In this document: positions 36,368 to 43,673 of the stretch, one piece after another
Position numbering within the stretch: position 1 is the stretch's first letter
How the letters are laid out: each line of letters begins with the position of its first letter
Source of the DNA: Flagellimonas sp. CMM7
GTDB taxonomy: Bacteria > Bacteroidota > Bacteroidia > Flavobacteriales > Flavobacteriaceae
Direction: 5' to 3'
Assembly (NCBI RefSeq): GCF_021390195.1
Contig: NZ_CP090003.1
Span: forward strand, 422,001 to 486,000
Length of the DNA: 64,000 bases
Notes under the pieces: generated by a model
Told to the model about the DNA's origin: nothing
The model's database searches: none
What the model saw: only the letters and a program-made list of their open reading frames with translations
Translations under genes and position numbers: made by a program

Positions 36368-37945
36368 ATGGAGGCACTAGGTGTTTCGTTAAGCTGGGTC
36401 GATCTATTGGTAATGGCGGTTTATGTCATTGGCATCATTTGGTGGGGGCTCAAAAAAGGATCCAGCAAGACCAGTGAAGGGTATTTTTTGGCAGGTCGTT
36501 CCATGACCTGGCCAATTATTGGTATTTCACTTTTTGCGGCCAATGTCTCCAGTTCTTCGCTATTGAGCTGGTCCGGTGATGCCTACAGTAGCGGAATAGC
36601 CGTTTTTAACTATGGATGGGTCGCAGTAATCCCCTTATTGTTCTTCTTGGTGTTCATATTGCCCGTTTATTTAAAGAAGAATGTATTTACAATGCCCGAG
36701 TGGTTGGGAAAACGTTTTGACAGTCGTTCAAGATATTACTTGGCATCGATGAACATGGTAGGGTACGTGTTTTTGGACATTGCACAAGCGTTGTACGCAG
36801 GGGCATTGGTAGTCAAATTGATATTTCCACAGTTGGAAATTTGGCAGATTGTTTGGATTTTGGCCATTGCAGTGGCCACTTACACCATACCTGGGGGGTT
36901 GTCTTCAGTAATTCATACCGAAGTTTTACAGGCGATAATTTTGCTATTGGGTTCCACATTGGTGACCGTTTTCGCATTGAACGAAGCGGGCGGCTGGGCT
37001 GAGGTGGTAAAACAGACCGACCCAGAGATGCTAAGTTTGATAAGGCCCATTGATGATGAATCCGTGCCTTGGCTCGGCATTGTGCTGGGCATTCCATTGT
37101 TGGGCTTTTATTATTGGTGTACCAATCAATCCATTGTACAAAGAACCTTATCGGCAAAGTCCATCAACGAAGGAAGAAAAGGGGCCTTATTGGCATCGTT
37201 ATTGAATTTTCCCATTCTTTTTATCATGGTATTGCCGGGCATATTTGGTCTGCTGATCTATCCAGAGATCGAACGCCCTGATTTGATACTTCCGCACTTG
37301 ATATTTGGTTTGCTGCCCATAGGCATAAAGGGGTTGATGGTGACCGCATTATTGGCTGCCATGGCCTCAACACTGAGTGCTGTATTGAATTCGGCATCAA
37401 CGGTGTTTTCTTATGATTTCATGCCCTTGGTCAAGTCAAACCTATCTAACAAAGCCATGGTGCGCAGTGGCAAGATTTCGGCCCTGGTGATGATTATAAT
37501 AGCATCTTTTTGGGCACCTTATATTGGACAGTTTGATTCCATCGTAAAATATTTTCAAAGCGTGTTGGCCTATATGGCCCCGCCAATAGTAGCCGTTTTT
37601 CTTTTTGGTATGTTCTGGAAACGGGTCAAAGGTACGGCAGCTTTTGCCGGTTTGATGGCAGGGTTGGTCGGGGCCGTATTTTTGGTGTTCTTTAAAGATG
37701 ACACCATCATGGCCGACTGGCACTTTTTGTTGGTAGCCCCCGTAATTTTTACACTATCCTGCATTACAATTGTACTTTTTACCTTGGCACTTACCAAACC
37801 TGATAACCGAATTGAAGAATGGATGTGGAATAAATCCTATTTGGAGGATGATGTTTTGGATGGGGTGGCATGGTACAAAAATTATCGGGTACTGTCCGTA
37901 CTATTACTTATTTTCACTTTATTCTTTGTGTACTTATGGCGTTAA
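36368..37945 (+). CDS. Sodium:solute symporter (SSS family)
   Basis: A 525-residue membrane protein of the SSS (SLC5) family with about 13-14 helices. The N-terminal pattern SSKTSEGYFLAGRSMTWPII (about 32-51) and ISLFAANVSSSSLLSWSGDA are hallmark segments; IPGGLSSVIHTEVLQAIILL (about 175-194) and LMVTALLAAMASTLSAVLNS contain conserved sodium-site residues. Members import sugars, sialic acid, myo-inositol or other solutes with Na+. The following gene, an AGE epimerase lipoprotein, overlaps the stop by 10 bp, so they are translationally coupled and the symporter probably takes up the epimerase's substrate or product. A mannobiose or mannosyl-glucose type sugar fits the beta-mannosidase upstream; this is inferred. 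Confidence 0.9.
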   Translation: MEALGVSLSWVDLLVMAVYVIGIIWWGLKKGSSKTSEGYFLAGRSMTWPIIGISLFAANVSSSSLLSWSGDAYSSGIAVFNYGWVAVIPLLFFLVFILPVYLKKNVFTMPEWLGKRFDSRSRYYLASMNMVGYVFLDIAQALYAGALVVKLIFPQLEIWQIVWILAIAVATYTIPGGLSSVIHTEVLQAIILLLGSTLVTVFALNEAGGWAEVVKQTDPEMLSLIRPIDDESVPWLGIVLGIPLLGFYYWCTNQSIVQRTLSAKSINEGRKGALLASLLNFPILFIMVLPGIFGLLIYPEIERPDLILPHLIFGLLPIGIKGLMVTALLAAMASTLSAVLNSASTVFSYDFMPLVKSNLSNKAMVRSGKISALVMIIIASFWAPYIGQFDSIVKYFQSVLAYMAPPIVAVFLFGMFWKRVKGTAAFAGLMAGLVGAVFLVFFKDDTIMADWHFLLVAPVIFTLSCITIVLFTLALTKPDNRIEEWMWNKSYLEDDVLDGVAWYKNYRVLSVLLLIFTLFFVYLWR

Positions 37946-39207
37946 AAAATAAATGTTGTCTAGTCGCAATAAGCATGGTTTTATTGGGATGTAAATTTGA
38001 AGAAAAAAAGAAAATGGATACAGATGATTTGCATGAAGCTCCCCTAGAGTTCGATCTGGTAGAGAATTCCATCCAGTTCTTTGATAAAAATGCTTTTGAC
38101 CAAGCGCATGGCGTTTATTTTTCAGAAGTTGATTCTAAAGGTAAAGTAACCTCGGATAAAGTGCATTTGGTGGCCTTGAGCCGATTGCTGTATGCCTTGG
38201 AGTACGCCTCAAGATTTGATTCAAAATACGAAAAACAAGCATTGGAAGCCAGTGATTTTTTTATTAAAAATTTTATGTCTAAAGATACTTTGGGTACCTA
38301 TTTTTTTGAAACAGTTGAAATCAATGGCGAGCCAACTATGCCAGATAACTTAGGGATATGGCAACAGTCTTATGGATTGGGTGGGCTGGCGGTCATCCAC
38401 CGTTTGAAAAAAGATAAAGCGACCCTGAAATTGCTCCATGATGCCTTTGAAGGGTATCGGGCCCATTTTCATGATGCAAGGTCAAAAGGTTTTGTAGGAT
38501 CTTATGCTATGGATGAAGGTATTCAACATGATGATAAGACCCTGCAGTCCATTTTATATCCCATGTCAGCAGCACTATTTTATATGTGGGAGCAAGATTT
38601 GGAAAACAGGGCGAAATATGAACCTTTTTTAAAAGAGAACATTGCCTTGCTTTTGGAATATGGCTGGAATGCCAAGTTGGGCTGGGTAAATTTAAAGTTT
38701 GATAGGGAATGGAGGTTGTGTGGAAAAGAGAACAATGTTGAACCCTGTTTTAATGTGGTGCCAGGCCATAATTTTCAATTGGGATGGGTGTTGTTGCAAT
38801 CATCAACTTTTCCGTTTTTAAATCCTGATGTACAAATGCAATGCAAGAAACTAGGCACAGCTGTTATTGAAAACACCATGAAAAAACCCATTTGGGACGG
38901 TTCGGTTTCCAATGGCTTTTATAGTGAAGTAAATCCTGCTACCGGTAAGATCCTTTCAAAGAGAAAAACTTGGTGGCAGCATACGGAAGCCATCACTGCG
39001 CTATCCTTTATGAAAGTATCTTTCCCTAATGAATTCAAGAGTCTGTTGAACTTCTTCAGGGACAACTTCGTAGATTTTAAGGGAGGGAATGAATTTTTTT
39101 TCCTAACAGAAGACAATAGCCCTATCTTAACCGAGCCTAAGGGAAGTATGGGCAAATCATCATACCATGTGACCGAAATGGTGCTGTATATCAATCAGAA
39201 TAAGTGA
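37936..39207 (+). CDS. AGE-family epimerase/isomerase, lipoprotein
   Basis: Start at ATG 37936, which overlaps the symporter stop by 10 bp and yields the lipoprotein signal MALKNKCCLVAISMVLLGC (Cys19). The rest is an (alpha/alpha)6 barrel of the N-acylglucosamine/cellobiose 2-epimerase group: LVALSRLLYALEYASRFDSK (about 76-95), MPDNLGIWQQSYGLGGLAVI (about 134-153), VVPGHNFQLGWVLLQSS with the conserved histidine of GHNFQLGW (about 275-290), and KTWWQHTEAITALSFMKV with the second catalytic-type histidine (about 344-361). Cytoplasmic homologues convert mannobiose to mannosyl-glucose. An exported lipid-anchored version is unusual, placing the reaction outside the inner membrane before uptake by the coupled symporter. 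Confidence 0.86.
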   Translation: MALKNKCCLVAISMVLLGCKFEEKKKMDTDDLHEAPLEFDLVENSIQFFDKNAFDQAHGVYFSEVDSKGKVTSDKVHLVALSRLLYALEYASRFDSKYEKQALEASDFFIKNFMSKDTLGTYFFETVEINGEPTMPDNLGIWQQSYGLGGLAVIHRLKKDKATLKLLHDAFEGYRAHFHDARSKGFVGSYAMDEGIQHDDKTLQSILYPMSAALFYMWEQDLENRAKYEPFLKENIALLLEYGWNAKLGWVNLKFDREWRLCGKENNVEPCFNVVPGHNFQLGWVLLQSSTFPFLNPDVQMQCKKLGTAVIENTMKKPIWDGSVSNGFYSEVNPATGKILSKRKTWWQHTEAITALSFMKVSFPNEFKSLLNFFRDNFVDFKGGNEFFFLTEDNSPILTEPKGSMGKSSYHVTEMVLYINQNK

Positions 39208-39267
39208 TGAGGTTCATTCATGTACGGGTTGATTTTAACATCTTATAAGTGGTAAAAATTCCAATCT

Positions 39268-40344
39268 ATGGCACATCTATTTTCTAAATATTCCTTTTTG
39301 ATCAGTGCATTGGTTGCATTGGCGGTCATTGTGATGCTGCTCATGGGAAAAGGAGGTGAAACAGGGTTTTTGGTCATTTCTTTTTTCTTGTCCTTAGCCC
39401 TTGCTTTTCAAACCTCAACAAAACTAAAGGGTCTGGCCTTTACCATCTTGATTTTGGCGGCCATAGCGGCCTCTTTGTTCTATCCAGGTTTTTTTGTGGA
39501 GTTGGGCGGGTTTCTACTCAAGCGATTGATCGTTCCGCTTTTGATCATTATTATGTTCGGTATGGGAACCTCTATGAGCATAAATGATTTTGTAGGGGTT
39601 TTAAAGATGCCCAAAGGGGTCTTGATTGGGCTTTTGGCACAATTTACCATTATGCCGTTCATTGGTTTTGGGTTGACGTATGTGTCAGGTTTGCCGCCAG
39701 AAATCGCTGCAGGCGTGATTTTGGTGGGCTGCTCCCCAAGTGGTCTGGCCTCAAATGTAATGGCCTATATCTCAGGGGCCAATTTGGCCTTGTCCCTGAC
39801 CCTAACAGCTTGTGCCACCTTATTGGCACCATTGATGACCCCTTTTCTTATGAAATTATTGGCCGATCAATTGGTGCCCATAGATTTTTTGGGAATGCTA
39901 TGGAGCATTATGAAAATTGTAATCTTCCCTATAATTGCCGGTTTGCTGTTCCATAAACTGGCGCACGGGCGTTTTAAGTGGTTGGATCGCGCCATGCCCA
40001 TAGTATCCATGATGGGCATCGCTATTATTATCACCATCATCACTGCTGCGGGCAGGGATTCTTTATTGGCCATGGGCATGGTACTTATTGCAGTGGTCGT
40101 GGCACATAATTGCTGTGGGTATCTTTTGGGATATGCAGGCGGACGTCTATTCGGGCTCGATAAAAAATCCGCTCGGACCATTGCATTTGAAGTTGGCATG
40201 CAAAATGCAGGTCTGGCCTCAGGCATTGCCCTTGAAATGGGAAAATTGGCGACCATGGGACTGGCTCCCGCCGTATTTGGGCCTTGGATGAATATTTCAG
40301 GATCCTCATTGGCTTCTTTTTGGAAAGGGAGAAATCCCCATTAA
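39268..40344 (+). CDS. Bile acid:sodium symporter (BASS/SBF) family transporter
   Basis: A 358-residue membrane protein of about ten helices. The SBF-family core begins LLIIIMFGMGTSMSINDFVG (about 91-110), followed by LLAQFTIMPFIGFGLTYVSG and the substrate-site stretch GVILVGCSPSGLASNVMAYI (about 150-169). TIAFEVGMQNAGLASGIALE near residues 307-326 is the second conserved crossover region. Members carry organic anions such as pyruvate, pantothenate, keto acids or sulfated compounds with Na+. No substrate is readable. It is separated from the AGE gene by 60 bp and from mqo by 68 bp, on the same strand. Confidence 0.88.
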   Translation: MAHLFSKYSFLISALVALAVIVMLLMGKGGETGFLVISFFLSLALAFQTSTKLKGLAFTILILAAIAASLFYPGFFVELGGFLLKRLIVPLLIIIMFGMGTSMSINDFVGVLKMPKGVLIGLLAQFTIMPFIGFGLTYVSGLPPEIAAGVILVGCSPSGLASNVMAYISGANLALSLTLTACATLLAPLMTPFLMKLLADQLVPIDFLGMLWSIMKIVIFPIIAGLLFHKLAHGRFKWLDRAMPIVSMMGIAIIITIITAAGRDSLLAMGMVLIAVVVAHNCCGYLLGYAGGRLFGLDKKSARTIAFEVGMQNAGLASGIALEMGKLATMGLAPAVFGPWMNISGSSLASFWKGRNPH

Positions 40345-40412
40345 CAAATTTTAATCTTTCAAAGATGGTATTAAATTGCGATAGCGCTTTAAAAGCATTA
40401 ACTTAATAGGTT

Positions 40413-41885
40413 ATGGAGATTAAGAAATATGACCTTATATGTGTGGGCGGCGGAATTATGAGCGCTACCCTGTCCGTTTTATTGAAAACACTCGACCCTA
40501 GCCTAAAAGTCCTGGTATTGGAGCGTTTAGATAACGTGGCCCAAGAGAGTTCCGCCGCTTGGAACAATGCAGGTACTGGGCATTCGGCTTTGTGCGAATT
40601 AAACTACACCCCAAAAGATAAAAACGGAAACGTTGATATAAGCAAGGCCATCAAGATTTGTGAGCAATTTGAAATATCAAAGCAGTTTTGGTCTTTTCTC
40701 GTCAATGAAAACCTGGTCAAAGACCCTTCTTCCTTCATCACAAAAGTGCCCCACCATAGTTGGGTCTATGGTAAGGAAAATGCCGATTATCTTGAAAAAA
40801 GGTACGAGGTGATGAAAGAACATTACATGTTCGATACCATAGAGTTCACCAAGGATATCAAAAAAATGAAGGAGTGGTTTCCTTTGATTATGGAGAAAAG
40901 GGATGGGAACGAGCCTATGGCCGCATCCAGGATTGAAAGGGGTACCGAGGTGAATTTTGAGGCATTGACCAAACACTTTTTCAATATCTTGAAAACGCAG
41001 TATAATACCAAAGTACAGTTCGGAAAAGAAGTGGTCGATGTAGATGTGAACAGTAGTGCCGACTGGTGCGTAAAAGTAAAAAATGTAAGTACCGAAGCGA
41101 TAAGTCGCTTGCAAGCGGAACATGTTTTTATCGGAGCGGGAGGCGGAAGTCTATTGTTGTTGGAAAAGATTGAAATTCCCGAAAAAGATGGCTATGGTGG
41201 CTTTCCAATCAGCGGCGAATGGTTGGTCTGCAAAAATGAAGAAGTCATACAACAGCACAATGCCAAGGTATACAGTCTTGCCGGTGTAGGAGACCCACCC
41301 ATGTCCGTGCCACATCTAGATACGCGTTATATTAACGGAAAACGGGAATTGTTGTTTGGGCCTTTTGCAGGGTTTACAACAAAATTCCTGAAGCAGGGCA
41401 GCAGTTTAGACTTGATACATTCAATCAAACGCAAAAATTTACGTTCAATGTGGGGGGTGTTTTGGCATAATTTACCGCTTACACGATACCTTATTGAACA
41501 GGTGGCCATGTCTTTTGAAGACCGGATGAATGCCTTACGCATATTTGTGAAGGATGCCAGAAATGAAGATTGGGAGATTTTGGTGGCCGGAAAAAGGGTA
41601 CAGACGATTAAAAAGGATGAATTTGAAGGGGGGCAGTTGGAATTTGGAACAGAAATTGTCAGTAGCACATGCGGCAAGATAACCTGTTTATTGGGTGCGT
41701 CTCCCGGTGCATCAACCTCCGTCCCAATAATGATGAAGGTTATTGAGAAGGCCTTCCCAAGAGTTTTAGCTTCAGAAAAAGGACAGGAAGTTATGGGACG
41801 TATGATACCTTCCTGGGGCAAGCCTCTTTCCAAAGAATCTTTTAACACTCATCTGAAAAACTCAGAAAAGGTATTACAGCTTTAA
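40413..41885 (+). CDS. mqo: Malate:quinone oxidoreductase
   Basis: A 490-residue FAD enzyme matching Mqo along its length. The FAD-binding motif DLICVGGGIMSATLSVLL is at the N-terminus, VLERLDNVAQESSAAWNNAG and TGHSALCELNYTP (about 35-65) are diagnostic, and ASRIERGTEVNFEALTKHFF (about 171-190) follows. The C-terminal third keeps TCGKITCLLGASPGASTSVP. Mqo oxidises malate to oxaloacetate and passes electrons to the quinone pool at the inner membrane, replacing or backing up soluble malate dehydrogenase. A short GATAGCGCTT motif lies at 40380-40389 just upstream. It ends the plus-strand run; whether it is part of the same transcript is unclear. Confidence 0.93.
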   Translation: MEIKKYDLICVGGGIMSATLSVLLKTLDPSLKVLVLERLDNVAQESSAAWNNAGTGHSALCELNYTPKDKNGNVDISKAIKICEQFEISKQFWSFLVNENLVKDPSSFITKVPHHSWVYGKENADYLEKRYEVMKEHYMFDTIEFTKDIKKMKEWFPLIMEKRDGNEPMAASRIERGTEVNFEALTKHFFNILKTQYNTKVQFGKEVVDVDVNSSADWCVKVKNVSTEAISRLQAEHVFIGAGGGSLLLLEKIEIPEKDGYGGFPISGEWLVCKNEEVIQQHNAKVYSLAGVGDPPMSVPHLDTRYINGKRELLFGPFAGFTTKFLKQGSSLDLIHSIKRKNLRSMWGVFWHNLPLTRYLIEQVAMSFEDRMNALRIFVKDARNEDWEILVAGKRVQTIKKDEFEGGQLEFGTEIVSSTCGKITCLLGASPGASTSVPIMMKVIEKAFPRVLASEKGQEVMGRMIPSWGKPLSKESFNTHLKNSEKVLQL

Positions 41886-41984
41886 ACGTTCAGTGGTGTT
41901 CCAATTTCTGGCAATACTATTTTGAGTCGACGGGACCTGCAAGCATATTATGTTTCTATTTGGTTAACATAGGATGAAGAAATT

Positions 41985-42853
41985 TTAGGGCTGCCCAATA
42001 TCCAGACGATAGAGATTTCCCCCTTGGTGATTGGACCGCTCATCGGAGAGCAGTAAGGTGGAACCGTCCAAAAAGCAGACAGATTCGAGTTGGCTATGTA
42101 TCCCCAGGTCAATTTTTTGGATATTCCCCTTGAAAAATCATCGAACTCAAAATCGGTGATCAACCAAAGAAGTCCATAGCCCAATACGGCAATGGTCTTG
42201 CCGTCCGAAGAAATATCCGCAGAGGTAATCGAACATGTGTCCCCATCGCTGCAAGTAAACCATTCCGATATCAGCTCGGCCTTGTATTTCCCCTTTTTGT
42301 CCGGTACTTTATAAATCATGGCCTTGCCATCATAAGGTCGGGTCCGGTTTTTTGTTATGATGTACAGGGAGTTTCCCCAGTGAAAAAAGGCCTCGGTGTC
42401 ATAGTACCGTTTTGATTTTTTGGGAGGGAATTTTTTTTGCTGCGGATATTCAAACTCAATTTTGGCAGAAGTTATTTTATCACCTTTTTCAACTTCGGGA
42501 TTGGGTAATTTAAAAATGACCAGGTTCTTGCGGCCATTGAGATTGTTGCCAAAATCACCTATATAGAGATTTTCCTTCTTGTCCTTTGCCAAATCCTCCC
42601 AGTCATGGTTTTTGGCATCTTTCACCGTAAGCTCCTTGACAATCTTTCCTTTGAAGTCGACTTTGTAGATTTTGTTGTGGTTGCCACTGTCCTCGACCAT
42701 CCAGGCTGATTTTTGGTCAAAGATTGTTATGCCGGAGCTTTCTTTCAAACTGGAGGGGATATCGGTGACCACCCGCAACTTTCCGAAATTTTGGGAATGG
42801 GCGTATAGACCCATAAATATTACCACCAAAAAACAAATCACCTGTTTTGACAT
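41985..42853 (-). pseudogene. Secreted beta-propeller-like protein, frameshifted
   Basis: The gene starts at 42853 with a signal peptide, MSKQVICFLVVIFMGLYAHS before Q. The body has propeller-like repeats (AWMVEDSGNHNKIYKVDFKG, WEDLAKDKKENLYIGDFGNN, SADISSDGKTIAVLGYGLLW), typical of uncharacterised Bacteroidota periplasmic proteins. After FEFDDF the frame drifts into unrelated sequence. Adding one T to a run of five (plus strand A run, 42133-42137) gives FFKGNIQKIDLG, then FLDGSTLLLSDERSNHQGGN and NLYRLDIGQP with a stop at 41985, an excellent blade ending; corrected length is 289 residues. So a homopolymer deletion is very likely, from mutation or sequencing. Function is unknown. It converges with mqo. 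Confidence 0.8.
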
Positions 42854-43297
42854 ACGCTGAAATTTATCCTAATAGTTAAGAAAATAGCATGAAATGCCTC
42901 TATTTTAAAACATAATCCAATATAGTCAACAGTTCTGTCAGTTCAGCCATAGGGTGTTGATTATTTTTTCTTTTTTGCGATGGTTGACATTATTTGTTAA
43001 TCGGTCGGCAGTAAAACTGATAAAAACCAAGAAGGTTACCTTTTAGAGGTAAAGGTGCTTAGGTTTAGGTTGGTAAACTACCTCGGGGCAAGCCAACGAG
43101 CCATTCGTTGGAAACAAATTTTCAATTTCGAGGCAAGCCTCAGGGTATTATTCCCTTTGACGGTGCCAATCAAAATAATGGAAGGTTTCGAAATGACATC
43201 CAACTCAAAAACAATTTCACTCTTTTGAGAAAACTATAGGTTTGAAATTCATGTTGGTTTTTTTATCAATTGCTATTAATATAAGACAAATCTAAAC
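42854..43297. other. Intergenic region with structured repeat-like element
   Basis: About 440 bp without a gene. Most is AT-rich, but 43073-43160 is GC-richer and has two tight inverted repeats, listed separately. Confidence 0.45.
43073..43160. repeat. Palindromic intergenic element (two hairpins, repeated GGCAAGCC core)
   Basis: Within an AT-rich spacer this block stands out. CCAACGA-GCCAT-TCGTTGG (43093-43111) is a perfect 7-bp hairpin, and GAGGC-AA-GCCTC (43130-43141) is a 5-bp palindrome. The phrase GGCAAGCC occurs twice, in CGGGGCAAGCC and CGAGGCAAGCC, about 47 bp apart. It resembles a dispersed repeat or a small structured RNA; copy number in the genome cannot be judged here. Confidence 0.4.
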
Positions 43298-43668
43298 TTA
43301 ACTAATCGCTATAACTTCTATCTCTATCAAACATCCAAAATGCAACTCTCGGGTTGGAACAATGGAGCGTACGGCTTGTGTGCACCGAAAAAGGCACTGT
43401 ACTTTTGGTTTACCTTATCCCATAAATCAATATTGGAGATGTAGATACGGGCTTGCAATACGTCATTTTTGGTACTGCCCGCCGCGTTTAAAATAGTCTC
43501 AACATGGTTTAAGGCCAAATCGGTCTGTGCTTCTATGGTGTCAGGGATTTCTCGGGTCTTGGGGTCAATGGGCAATTGGCCCGATAGGTACAGCAACCCA
43601 TTATGTTCGATGCATTGGCTGTAGTGTCCGTTACTTTTGAGAAGGTCTTTATGGGCAATGATATGCAT
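43298..43668 (-). pseudogene. RidA-family enamine/imine deaminase, frameshifted near the C-terminus
   Basis: A RidA (YjgF/YER057c/UK114) protein: HYSQCIEHNGLLYLSGQLPI (about 15-34), QTDLALNHVETILNAAGSTK and NDVLQARIYISNIDLWDKVN are family signatures. The existing frame ends ESCILDV at 43327, without the conserved tail. One base added in the AAGCCGTACGC stretch near 43376 restores KPVRSIVPTRELHFG and CLIEIEVIAIS with a stop at 43298, for 123 residues, the normal RidA size. The family hydrolyses reactive enamines made by PLP enzymes, and an aminotransferase lies at the head of this minus-strand cluster. It starts 5 bp after the BNR-repeat gene. The lesion may be sequencing error. Confidence 0.83.
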
Positions 43669-43673
43669 ACCGT

